From NCBI GenBank assembly GCA_039545355.1, contig BCJJ01000020.1, positions 636,441 through 700,440 on the forward strand: a DNA stretch of 64,000 bases. The letters run 5' to 3'. The notes below the pieces were generated by a model that saw only the letters and a list, made by a program, of their open reading frames with translations, was not told the origin of the DNA and did not search any database. Source of the DNA: Trichosporon coremiiforme. Taxonomy: Eukaryota > Basidiomycota > Tremellomycetes > Trichosporonales > Trichosporonaceae. Both the position numbers and the translations under genes were made by a program. This document shows, piece after piece, positions 1 through 9,918 of this stretch; position 1 is the stretch's first letter; every line of letters begins with the position of its first letter.

Positions 1-3
1 TAC

Positions 4-2376
4 TCAGACACGCTCCAGCTTCATGACTCTGGAGCGGTAATCGCCGTGCTCCCGAATGGAGAGGCCAGTGTACATGAGGTCGCTTCCGCCGTGCCTCTTC
101 CCGTCGAGCTTGTACTCCTTTGTCGGATCTAAGCCCTGCAGCCTGAGCGGCGGAGCCACATCTCGCCTCGTATGGTCGCGGACCTGGAACCAGAACACGA
201 CGCCCTCCTTCCCGTCCTGGCTCAAGAACTGCCCGGCGGGCCAATTACTCTCCCAAGGGTTGTTAAGGCGGTACCAGTCCCCCTTGAGCACGAGCTCGTT
301 CAACTCCCTAGCCATGGCCACGTACTTGGGCACCTCGTTCGCATCTTCTTCAGGGAGCTTGGTCACGTCGAGCTCGAAACCAAAGCTGCCCGCCATGAGG
401 GCGACGTGGGCCCTAAACTCGAACGGCGTGGTGCGGCTCGTCTGGTGGTTGGGCACGACAGAGACGTGCGCACCCATAAGAGACGGGGGGAAAAAGAGCG
501 AGCTCCCGAATTGGATGGATATGCGGTCAAGGGCGTCGGTATTGTCGCTCGTCCAGTGTTGGCTGAAGTACGCACTGAGCGCGAGGTCGAGCCGCCCGCC
601 GCCAGACGCGCAGCCTTCCCAGAGTACGTTCGGATACTTTGAGACTAGGGTGGAAAGGACACGGTACAGGCCGAGCTGGTAATCGTGCATCGCGGAGGGA
701 TGGGGCAGCTCATGCATGCCCCTGTTGTTGTCCCATTTGACGTAGTTCACTGGGGCGCTGTCGAGAAGCGCGGAGATCGAGTCGATGATGTAATCTTGCA
801 CTGGTTTCTGGCTGAGATCGAGCACGAGCTGGTGTCGCGTCTCTGTCGCCGACGTATGAGGGGATCCGAGGACCCACTCGGGATGTTGCTCATAGAGCGC
901 AGAACGGCGCGAGACCATCTCGGGCTCGACCCAGAGCCCGAACCGCATGTGCTCCTTCTGCTCCTTCTGCTCCTTCCTCTCCCCGCTCTCACTCTTGGAC
1001 TGGCCGCCCAGCATAAGACTCGTGACCTTACGCCCAAACTCGTCCAGGCCATGCGGGAACCGGTCCTTGTTCACGACCCAATCGCCCAAGCCCTGCTTAT
1101 CGCTAGTCCTTGGGTATTTACGCCCAAACCACCCATCGTCCAGGACGAAGAGCTGGATGCCCAGTTCCGCGCCCCGTTCCGCAATCGGGAGGAGTTTCTT
1201 CTCGTCGAGATCAAAGTAGGTCGCTTCCCAATTATTCACGAGCGTTGGGCGCGGCCGCTCGACCCAGTCCTGATTCAGGAGGTGCCGTTTCCAGAACCGG
1301 TGCAGGTTGCGTGAGAGCTGGCCCACACCACCGGAGGGGGAGTAGGACAGGACAAGCTCGGGGGTCGTGAAGGTGGAGTTGGGAGGGAGGGGGTAGGCCA
1401 GGTGCAGTTGGTTGATGCCCGACTGACAGCGGACGTGCCCGTTGAAGTCCTTCTCGATCTGAGCCTCGAAGGAGCCAGAGTAGATGTGCGCGAAGCCCCA
1501 GGCTGGACCGGCCGTCTCCGTCGTCGAGGGCGGGAGGAGGAGAAACTCCTGGCCAAACAGGTGCGAGGTGTACCCTGCCAGACTCTGGAATCTGCCATTA
1601 GCTGTAGTCAATGTCTTGAAGCCGCCGAAGTCGGCCAGTGTGCCAGTGCCACTCGGTACAGCGCAGCCAGCCTGCGCCCTCGCAGTTACTCACCCCTGCA
1701 TTCCATGTCCGACACTTTTGCGTTGCACCCTCCGCTCGCCAGCCCAGTTGCCGTACGTGTACGCGAGCTCCCACTCGCCATTCGGCAGGTCGGTGCCCTG
1801 ACTCGCCTTCTTGACTGTGATGCTCTTCTCGCCTTGGTTCTCCACCTCCATCCACCGACTCACGACGTCGTGCCCATGCCACACGGCATAGAACAACTTG
1901 ACAACGACACTGTTCGTTTTGTCCTTCATCCGCACCTCGAGCGTCGTGACCTCGTCCTCTTTCCCAAACGTTGATGGCATCCCCGGGACCGCCGGCTTGC
2001 CCTTGTGCACCTTGTGTCCGTCAAAGACAAAGGCGTACGATTCGCAGCCGTCGTGGGCGCTCAGGACTAGGGCGGGGGTACGGAAATCGCCCGATCCAAG
2101 GGTCGGGAACTCGCGCCGACGCTGGATCGTCATCCACCCCGGCGGCTCGGAATCGGGTTCCTCGATCGCATAAGAGGATGAGAGGAGAGAGCCCCAGTGG
2201 TCTGCCATCAGGTCGCCGTACGTCTCGTGGAAGGCGTAGGATGACGAGGGGGTCCGGAGGTGGAACCGGTACCCGTCCGTGACCGTTATGGGGTCGTGCT
2301 TCGTCGTCATCGTGGGAGTCTTGGGGAGCCGGGGTGGTGAGCTCGGCGGGCCGGGGATATGGTCGAGCTGCGTCAT
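4..2376 (-). CDS. GH36 alpha-galactosidase, intracellular
   Basis: Hydrolyses terminal alpha-1,6-galactose from oligosaccharides such as melibiose or raffinose. Two exons fit: 2376-1694 and 1591-4. The intron (1693-1592) has donor GTGAGT and acceptor CTAATGGCAG, and it joins GHGMQ to GFQSLAGYTSH in phase, giving about 757 residues. GH36 signatures are NYVKWDNNRG, holding the nucleophile Asp, and WEGCASGGGR followed by SDNTD, holding the acid/base Asp. YSGSF and WFGRKYPRTSDKQGLGDW also match the family. No signal peptide is visible, so it is probably cytosolic, like the large fungal GH36 enzymes. A KEQKEQKE insertion comes from a 9-bp repeat near 952-975. A TATA-like site lies only 27 bp before the first ATG, so Met23 (codon at 2310) may be the real start. 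Family call is firm; substrate is inferred. Confidence 0.9.
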
Positions 2377-2402
2377 GGTGTCGCCGCTGCTCGGAGTCGG
2401 GC

Positions 2403-2408
2403 TATATA
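2403..2408 (-). promoter_or_regulatory. TATA-like box for the GH36 gene
   Basis: TATATA on the minus strand about 27 bp upstream of the first in-frame ATG (2376). With a normal TATA-to-start distance, transcription would begin at or past that ATG, which favours translation from Met23 at 2310 (MTTKHDPITV). Confidence 0.4.
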
Positions 2409-3426
2409 CAAGACACGTAGATGCGTTACAGATGACTCGATGCGACAGAGACGTCCCGCGCCGAGGCTGCACCGAGAGTAACGGCCCGAAGCAGCTCACA
2501 TGATATCATCGGCCCGATCACCGGCTCGCGGCTATGTCCGCCACCTCCACCTCACTCGTACACTGACTTGACAACTCCTGACGCTACGCATATCAGAAAT
2601 GCGTCAGAAAATGCCAGAAAATGACACAGAATAGAACACGCGACGTTTGTGGCCAGAACCACAGGGAACAGCGCGGCGGACATAGACTATCCGCATAGCG
2701 TTAAGGTTGGGGCCACCGTGCCGACGCTCCGGCCGACGAGCTGCAGAGGCACGCCAGAAGCACTCCAGAGCCAAGAAGAAGGTTCAACACAGTCAAATTG
2801 GACTGAATGCCCATCGTGGCTTGTGTGGCGCGGGCGTCGTGATCCTCGCTGTAGTTTATGATGGTGGGCCGTCGTTGGGACGCGGCGTGCGCACGTTGGC
2901 ACAGAAGGAAGAGCGTGATTCCGCAGACTTCAGCGTGAGTCATGCTGACCATCCTTTCGAGAAGTGCGCCGCCACCATTCTATGTCGTGACCGAGGTCAC
3001 CACATAGTACCGCCTTGCTCACCTCGTGGACCTGCTTGCTGTGCCCTGTCATGGCAGGCTCTTGGCTCGTATGCATACATGTATGGAGTACAACAGTGGG
3101 CTCTCAGCCTTGGCGTGAACGTAGGGTCAAAATGCGATGTATGCAGGCAGGGTCGTAAGGGGATGTAGTGGGCGTCGTCATCTCGGCGCTCGTGCTCAGC
3201 GCTTTGCGCCAGCGCTTGCTTCTAGGCGCCTTCTCGCTCGCGCGCTCGCTCGACGAATCGTCGTCGTCGTTGGTTGGAGGACACTGCGCGTCGCACGCAT
3301 GCGCGCACACACGCAGGCACTCCATTCCTACCGTACCTACGGTACGCCGGGCGTATCTGCAGCGAGGCTAACTCTATGTCGCTGGAACAGGGTGCAGGGC
3401 GACGGTTACAGTGCAGTGACAGTTTG
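2409..3426. other. Intergenic, no gene seen
   Basis: About 1 kb between the 5' end of the GH36 gene and the 3' end of the 433-aa gene. Only short overlapping open frames on both strands, none with a recognisable motif or spliced continuation. Confidence 0.6.
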
Positions 3427-4728
3427 TCATGCGAAAAGCTGCTGGACGACGATACCGAGCGTCTCGACCATGACAATACGTTCTTCGTCGAGGCGCTCGT
3501 CCGTGTCAAGCTCGTCGCTGTGGACGCTGAACACTGAGGGGCGCAGACCCTCGGCGGGAGGGTAGTGCAGGGCAAAACGTGTGTCGCCGACTTGCGCGAG
3601 CTGGGGCAGCTCAGTCTTCTCGGTGGTGTATGGTGTTGTGACAGCATGGCAGATGCGACGCATGCCAGGAGCAACCTTTGGCGGCACGGGGACCAGCTCG
3701 TGCAGCCGCGGATGGGAGGGGTCGAAGGCGGTCACAATGCCCTCGATCTGGCGCGTGGCGGGATACTGCAGTTCGTGCGTCTTGGCGGCGAGCTGGCGGA
3801 ACTCGTCGATGCGCCACTGCGGCGTCGCGGCGTGAACATCGACGATGGCCTCGGCGTCGCTCACAAGGTACATGAACGCCGGGGCGTGCCACGGTCTCGG
3901 GGGGGATGTTGGCGGCGCGATGATCTCAAACACGCCGTTCGCAAGGATGTCGACCTGCAGGCTCTCGACGTCGAAGGAGAACTGTCTGGACTCGGTCTGC
4001 TCGATCTCGACTTGCGGGGCTAAGGACTTGTCTCCGCTCGCAACGCGCATTTGCAGTTTGATGCCTGTCCTGCCAGCGGCGACAGAGACAGATGGCAGTA
4101 GCTGGTCCCGGATCTGGCACACGCGCACCAAGGCGTGCAGGTACAGCCCCATGTGGGCCTTGAAGTCGTCGGGGGCACCCATACCCGCCTCCATGCGCGG
4201 GCTGGCGCCCTCAGTCAAGTCGAAGAAGGTGCCGCTGCGGTACCATGGCGGTGATCGAGGTCCTTGCGGGGGGTAGCAGAGGCGGAACATGTTGATCGGC
4301 GCTTGTGCAAGACCGACTCGGGGGAGTTCTGATGGTTCTAGCTCAGCAGACGGCTCGTAACTGACACAAAACGTTTGACGATCGTAGCCGGCTGCTGGAG
4401 ACGGGGGCGGACGGATCGATAACCTCTTTAGCCGCGGCAGAAGCGGGAAGGACAGCCGCAACACAAGCTCGACCTCCTCGAGCGCCTCGGCGCACTCGGT
4501 GTGGAAGTCGACGGCGGCGTCGAGCATCGCCTGCGAGACATCAGAGGGAAGGTTGCAGGGCAGGTCGCAGACGAGGTCGTGCTGCCCCGTCATGAAACCG
4601 AGTAACGGAGGAAGGGTCCCGACGAGGACCAAGAAGAGGCGGTGGCCGATGAGCTCGACCCGCGGAGGGGTCTTGACGAGGTTCACAGCCCTGACCATGG
4701 TGACGGAGAAGAGATGTGGGGGAGCCAT
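3427..4728 (-). CDS. Hypothetical protein, 433 aa
   Basis: Single uninterrupted exon of 433 codons ending in TGA, with GC-rich third positions like the recognised genes around it. I do not recognise the family. The protein is soluble-looking, with a hydrophobic stretch near residues 30-46 (LFLVLVGTLPPLLGF) that is too broken to be a confident membrane segment. It has several WY- and proline-rich loops and an acidic stretch near the C-terminus (SDELDTDERLDEER). An alternating AT tract that can serve as a TATA box lies only 17-32 bp upstream of the first ATG, so Met11 (codon at 4698) may be the true start. Probably a lineage-specific protein; coding status is likely, function unknown. Confidence 0.65.
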   Translation of the reverse strand: MAPPHLFSVTMVRAVNLVKTPPRVELIGHRLFLVLVGTLPPLLGFMTGQHDLVCDLPCNLPSDVSQAMLDAAVDFHTECAEALEEVELVLRLSFPLLPRLKRLSIRPPPSPAAGYDRQTFCVSYEPSAELEPSELPRVGLAQAPINMFRLCYPPQGPRSPPWYRSGTFFDLTEGASPRMEAGMGAPDDFKAHMGLYLHALVRVCQIRDQLLPSVSVAAGRTGIKLQMRVASGDKSLAPQVEIEQTESRQFSFDVESLQVDILANGVFEIIAPPTSPPRPWHAPAFMYLVSDAEAIVDVHAATPQWRIDEFRQLAAKTHELQYPATRQIEGIVTAFDPSHPRLHELVPVPPKVAPGMRRICHAVTTPYTTEKTELPQLAQVGDTRFALHYPPAEGLRPSVFSVHSDELDTDERLDEERIVMVETLGIVVQQLFA

Positions 4729-4744
4729 CAGAGTGATGGCAGTC

Positions 4745-4760
4745 GATATAATATATATAT
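4745..4760 (-). promoter_or_regulatory. AT-alternating TATA-like tract
   Basis: ATATAATATATATAT-type tract in otherwise GC-rich DNA, directly upstream of the 433-aa gene on the minus strand. It is the only TATA candidate near that start. Confidence 0.4.
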
Positions 4761-7700
4761 GGGCGTGGGCTTGGGCTTGGATCTGCTGTCAGGGGCGGTG
4801 AGATGAGACAAGCTCAGAGGAAAAGGTGGAAAGCGTGGAAAGCGTGCGACGAGAGGATATGCGAGGTACGAGATGTGGATCACAGAGAGAGAGGAGGACA
4901 GAGGGAGGTTGTAGCGGGGTCGAAGGGAGTGACGACATGGTGGGTGACAACAACGGCATTGCAGACTTTCCAGGCACGGCAAGGTACGCGCGGAGCAAGA
5001 GGTCTCGGCGCTTGAACTGTTTCCTGGTGCTGATCCCCGCGGATGGTGCCTGGATGTTCAATTGGCCATGTACCCTTAGCTTCCCTCCCTCGGTCAGAAT
5101 GCCCTCAAGAGCGCTCTCTCCACGGAAGCTTGTACTCGATGTCCCTCGTATGTCCCTCGACATCGAGTCCCAACCGTGACAAGGGTCCGCAGGAACATCA
5201 GGAAAATCATGCGATTGCGACAAACGGCACAACACGGCATGCGTCGTTTAAACGAGGGACTGTTAACGAAGGTGGAATCCACTCCACAACACAATGCAGG
5301 ACGACAGATCGGAACACCGCGCGACTGGGCGGCCAAGTCAACTCTAATCCGCCGTCGCCGGGCTCGTCGTACACGCTCGACCCCACCACCCGCTCAGCGA
5401 CCCAGGCGATCCTGCGCTGTTCCGTGTTAAACTCGAATTAAGCTCAGAGCAGCCGCAGTATTCATAGCAGCTCTAGGTGCTGTCGGTATGCGCTCATGCG
5501 CGGTGGATGCCCACTTGGGCCGACTAGAGTTGTTCGGCGTCCAGCGTCCTTTCCACGCTAGTGGGTGTTCCGAGATCTCATGACACCTCGTGGCATCTCT
5601 TGACGTGCGGCGGAGCGCAGCACGCGGCGTCGTGCGAGAGTAAAGACGCATTGGCCCCCGAGCCTGTTGACGGCTAGCTGACGGCGGAGACGTCGGTTGC
5701 ACAGGCGGGCGCCTCTCGACGCCTCGTCGACGCCAAAAACGCCAGTGCATGCCAGCATGCCAATTCATTCAGTTGGTCATCGACCCGGCATCTGTTCTCA
5801 CTGCAGCGGGCCAACTATCTGACACCGGTCCGCTCGTTCCTGTCTGCTATCGGTGGACGGGCTTTGCTCGTCGGGACAACAGACTACCGCAAGACTACTG
5901 TGGAGCCGCCGCAGCCGCAGTGGGACGATGACCGGGCAAAGAGAAGGTTGCAACGCACAGGAAAGGGAGCTCCCATTGGGAGGTCGGAACTCTCTGCTCC
6001 CCGTACTGCGCTCGGGCAGAAGCGCCGAAGCAGGCGGACACAGCCTATGCATAGCAATGGAGCGACGAGCGGGCCGGACCCGCGTGGCATGTCGCGAGTA
6101 TGCTTAATGCGCTTCGACGTCTCGGTGAGTCACTCGGCATGCGCGGCGCGTGCAGCTTTCATGACGCGCTTCGATGCGCTCGCGCTCGTTGGAGCACCGA
6201 ACAACAAGGCTTAAGCGTTGTGGAGTAGATGGTCGGCAGGAGGATCCGCCAAGCTCGCAGGCTGGTGCTAGCCACGACCTTAACGTTGCAAGAGTCCGAA
6301 TAGTACTCGAGTCTGACCGTTCAGCGGCATGTACTCCCAGGTGCGTCTACATGTTCTCTGCGTTCTGAGCGGTCTGCTTTCGATGTCCAGTAGTCTGCGC
6401 GACCTTGCATCGTGGATCATGCCACACGACCGAGCCCCGTATGCAGGAAAGGACCATGGTCCTATAGATCTGGGGTCGACCCAGCGTAGCGTTTCGCCTT
6501 TCTTCCGCTCGACACTGCGTAACGATCTGCGAATCCATGCTGCTCTACCCAACTCGGCCACTTCTGCAACTCAGAGCCGCGTCCACAGCGGTGGACTCGA
6601 GCTAGCGGCTTCCTGCGACCCGTTTCCGGAGGACATATGCACCCCAAACCCCATCCTGGGTGTATGTTGGGTGTACGTCGGGACATACGTTGGGACGTAC
6701 AGTACGTTAGTAGGGAGCTAAGGGAAACAGTAAGATCTCCATTGTTTGGTTCTCGTAAGCGACCTGCTTTCTGAATGATGGCAGGTTGCGGCTCACCTCT
6801 GCCCAACGGCATGGGCACGGCACGGACGTACGTACAAATGTCGCAGGCAAGGTCGAATGGCTCGAAGGGACCGAGGGGCGCCAAGGTCTCGATCCACAGC
6901 ATTGGCTTGGCCCCACACCTGCAGAGCCGCAGGTCAGCAGGCAGAGCCGCATCCGACTTCCCTCCCTCCCGACATACCGCGCGATGTCTATCCGCTGTTG
7001 AGGATTACGGGATACAGCATTTCGGGGTCGAGCTGACCATGCGCGCACACGCTTAGCGGCGTACTCGCCACTCGAGTGCCAAGTCGTGTCATGGCCGATC
7101 CGAAGTTTCGATACGAATGCAGGCAACGCAGCCATCACAGGCGTTCGCTCCACGAGCAAGTGCAGAGACATAAGGCAATCAGACATTCGACATTCGTTCG
7201 GAAGAAGTACGCAAGTCACATGTACGACGCCGCCAGGGTAGCGCCGTCAAGCTTCAACTCATCCTTCATTACGTCTCCCGTTCCGAGCCGCTGCAGTGCG
7301 TGCTAGCCGTGGGCTGCATGGGACGCCCAGCTTCGCATGCTGGGGTATACTGACTCGGTATGCGGGGCCATGCTGGTCTGACTGCACAAAAGCGCTCGCA
7401 AGGAGCTGGCCAGCTCCAGTACAGGTCAGTGCAGGATAACCAGTGCTTCGGGCACGGGAGGCGGGCGGTGAGCGGCGGCTTCACCCCACTCACAGCACTC
7501 TCGGAGGGCTCTTGTCCGCATTAAAGGAAGCAGCAGACGTTGGCAGTCTGTGAGAGACACTCCAACTGGGAAGACGTCGAGTCGTAAGACGAAACGTCTG
7601 CGAAACCTCTCTGCAACGTCTGTGTATCAAGCAACGCTCTGCAACACATGCGAGACGCACCTGCGACATGGCGACGGACAATGTGAGATCTCAAAGTCGT

Positions 7701-9037
7701 TGGATACGGCGACGACGCTCGAGAACGCGTCCGACGAGCAGTCCCAGTGCCTGAGTCATGTTCCTCTTCTTCCTCAGCCCTCTCTCTATTTTCTCGGCTT
7801 CGGCGTGGTGGTTGTCGCCGCTGCTTAACGGCGTCGTCAGTCCGATTGAAGCTCCCCCCTTCCGTTTTTGGGACCGCGATCGCGAGCTGAACCTCGCCGA
7901 AGCTCGCTCGGATGCTTATCTGCGTGCCACGGGGCCACCGGGAAGGAAATTATATGGAGTAGGAAGAGTACGACGCGGTGTCAACTTGCGGCCCGTCCAT
8001 ATAATCGAAAGCTTGAGACCTGGGAACTTCATAACCTTAACATCTTCGTTGTCCATCTGACGCGCCCCATCTCTCGATATAGCCAGCCAACGGCCGAGCG
8101 GCATAGGTACGCTCCGTTCCTGTCGAGGCTTCCGATTTTGCGCGGGGGTCTGACACCCTTTCCAGCTCGGCGGGTGACCTTCTCCGCTCCGACTCGCTCG
8201 CGAGGGACGAAGCTTTTGAAGCCTTCCGCGGAGCCACGACACTCAACTACTTGGAGAGGCAGCTGGCGCGGTGGAAGACATGGAAGCCCGCGAGCCCGCA
8301 TGACCACTCTTCACTCGCCCCCTCCTGCCCAGCAACGACCACAATTGACCGTTGACTGCGGAATGACTGCTACTGGCGACAGCAGCGATCGGGTCGTGCC
8401 TGCGAACTTGGGTACTGTGACTGAGAGTGCGTCGCACGGTTCGCGGGAGAGGTGATGCTCCAAGAGGTGGAAGGCACGCTGGCACCGGGTACCCGGCGTC
8501 GATCGTAGATATGGTTGTTCTCTCAACTGTCACTCTGTGCGACAGTTGCCTTTTCACAAGAGGGGAGAGGGAGGACACAGGCTGAAAACAGAGACACAAG
8601 GCAACGGGTGCCTGTATCTGACCGCGGGAGAGCAAGACTTATCGAAATCTGCCTGGACCCCGCCTAAGATCTCAAGGTGCTTTAGAACGGTTCTCTGCCG
8701 CGACAGGCTACTGGGTCGAAATCGACCGAGCAGCATGGGGTTAGCTTTGTCTCGTCTTCATCGGAACCGCCCTCTCTCTGACCATCTCGAACACACAGCT
8801 AACAGCTGAGCGTTTATTTCAACAACACAATTCAGTCCGTCTCACCATCACCTCATCAGCCGTGTTTCGCAGCCCCCGCAAGCTACACTCGTGCCATTTC
8901 CAGGCATGCACGCCCGACAGCATCGTCGCACCGTCGCACCGTCGGCCGAGGTTGGGAGGGCGAGTTGAAGCATTCTCGCACCCGCCCCGCCTCTGGGCTT
9001 GCGCTCCCCTGCGCCTCGTTCTCGTCAGCAGCGACCC
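4761..9037. other. Gene-poor region, no supported CDS
   Basis: More than 4 kb with only short open frames, none continuing across plausible splice sites and none with a family motif. One frame at 7758-8060 (+) begins with a hydrophobic leader-like stretch (MFLFFLSPLSIFSASAWW), but what follows is not protein-like. I see no transposase, reverse transcriptase, terminal repeat or rRNA. Confidence 0.55.
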
Positions 9038-9117
9038 GGGATGATAGCTCAGTTGGGAGAGCGCGAGAGTGAAGCCTTCAGTTCTTGAGGTCGGGCGTTC
9101 GATCCGCCCTCGTCCCA
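9038..9117 (+). tRNA. tRNA-Phe (GAA), short intron, copy 1
   Basis: Full cloverleaf: acceptor GGGATGA pairs with TCGTCCC (one T-G pair) with discriminator A at 9117. D arm is GCTC/GAGC, anticodon stem CGAGA/TCTTG, variable loop AGGTC, T arm GGGCG-TTCGATC-CGCCC. Anticodon GAA is at 9071-9073. A 7-base insertion (9075-9081) follows position 37, where eukaryotic tRNA introns sit, and its CTTCA can pair with the anticodon region TGAAG, as expected for a tRNA intron. Position 32 is G, which is unusual. A hairpin and T5 terminator follow (9124-9163). A second copy with a different intron lies about 405 bp downstream. Confidence 0.92.
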
Positions 9118-9123
9118 CTCGTA

Positions 9124-9163
9124 CTCCAAGCCGCCTCGCAAGAGGCGGCGTAGGAGCCTTTTT
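9124..9163 (+). ncRNA. Hairpin-T5 trailer element after tRNA-Phe copy 1
   Basis: Seven bases after the tRNA there is a lower stem (CTCC 9124-9127 with GGAG 9053+100, that is 9153-9156). A perfect 8-bp upper stem follows (9130-9137 with 9142-9149), capped by a GCAA GNRA tetraloop. GTAGGAGCC and five T (9159-9163) come next. No earlier T4 run lies between tRNA and hairpin, so RNA polymerase III should transcribe through to the T5. The same architecture follows the second tRNA-Phe. It may be a terminator-proximal trailer structure or the source of a small RNA after 3' processing. Function is inferred. Confidence 0.5.
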
Positions 9164-9442
9164 GACCACTTCCCCAGTGGACAAATGGCAGAGACAGCAA
9201 AGACAGCTGTGGCACTGACTTGGCTGACGTTTGCTGTTGGCTCCTGTGCGCCTCGTCCCCTCCCCTGGTCCACTGACAAGCATCGGACAACGATATGCCA
9301 TCGAGCAGGGTAATTGAACTTTGCGCGGACTTGTCATCATTGTGCCGAGTTGTTGTTATGAAGGGCATGAAGGACGCTCGCTCGCACCCGCTCGGCGCCT
9401 GCCGCCACCACCCGCGCCAACAGCGGTCGTCCACAGCGACCA

Positions 9443-9528
9443 GGGATGATAGCTCAGTTGGGAGAGCGCGAGAGTGAAGCTTCAGAAGTCAATTCTTGAG
9501 GTCGGGCGTTCGATCCGCCCTCGTCCCA
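9443..9528 (+). tRNA. tRNA-Phe (GAA), 13-base intron, copy 2
   Basis: Mature part is identical in sequence to copy 1 (acceptor, D, anticodon and T arms), with GAA at 9476-9478. The intron after position 37 is 13 bases (9480-9492) and again starts with CTTCA, which can pair with the anticodon loop. Flanks are partly shared with copy 1: CAGCGACC directly upstream, and a hairpin plus GTAGGAGCCTTTTTGA downstream. This suggests a local duplication that has since diverged except in the tRNA and the trailer. Confidence 0.92.
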
Positions 9529-9538
9529 GCGCTGGTGG

Positions 9539-9576
9539 TTCCTGCCCCTCCGAAAGAGGGGTGTAGGAGCCTTTTT
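9539..9576 (+). ncRNA. Hairpin-T5 trailer element after tRNA-Phe copy 2
   Basis: Upper stem CCCCTC (9545-9550) with GAGGGG (9556-9561), extendable by two G-T pairs, loop CGAAA. Lower stem TTCC (9539-9542) with GGAG (9566-9569), then CC and T5 (9572-9576). Compared with copy 1, at least one base pair is swapped (G-C to C-G) while pairing is kept, and the 3' segment GTAGGAGCCTTTTTGA is identical. Confidence 0.5.
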
Positions 9577-9918
9577 GAACGTGGACGAAGATGAAGGAAG
9601 GCCATTGGAGGATAGAGGGAGATGTGGCGCTGCAGACGCCGAATCGCTGACGTTGAGACCACAGTTGGCCCGATCATTCTCCGGTGTCGCCTCGTAGCCG
9701 CATTCTACGATTTGCCACGCCTCACCAACCGGCTTGCACCTGCCCCGCAATTCCCAATCATACATCTGTTATACATGCTACTGGAGGACCATAGAAACTC
9801 CGACTATAAGGTGAGGGATTAAAACGCAGATAGAAGCAAGGAAAAACCAAAGTAATTGAAGAGCGGGGGGTAGGATAGATGGATATGATATGTAGGGCAC
9901 GTGATACAACTCGCGCGC
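9577..9918. other. Intergenic, no gene seen
   Basis: 340 bp between the second tRNA trailer and the 3' end of the fusion gene. No supported feature; the right part is probably 3'UTR of the minus-strand gene. Confidence 0.6.

Noticed and set aside
7758..8060. Possible secreted protein starting MFLFFLSPLSIFSASAWW
   Set aside because: Leader-like start only; the rest has no protein-like pattern, no splice continuation, and no flanking promoter signal.
4761..9037. Searched for transposons, CRISPR-like arrays and rRNA in the gene-poor stretch
   Set aside because: No terminal repeats, transposase/RT motifs, regular spaced repeats or conserved rRNA segments seen.
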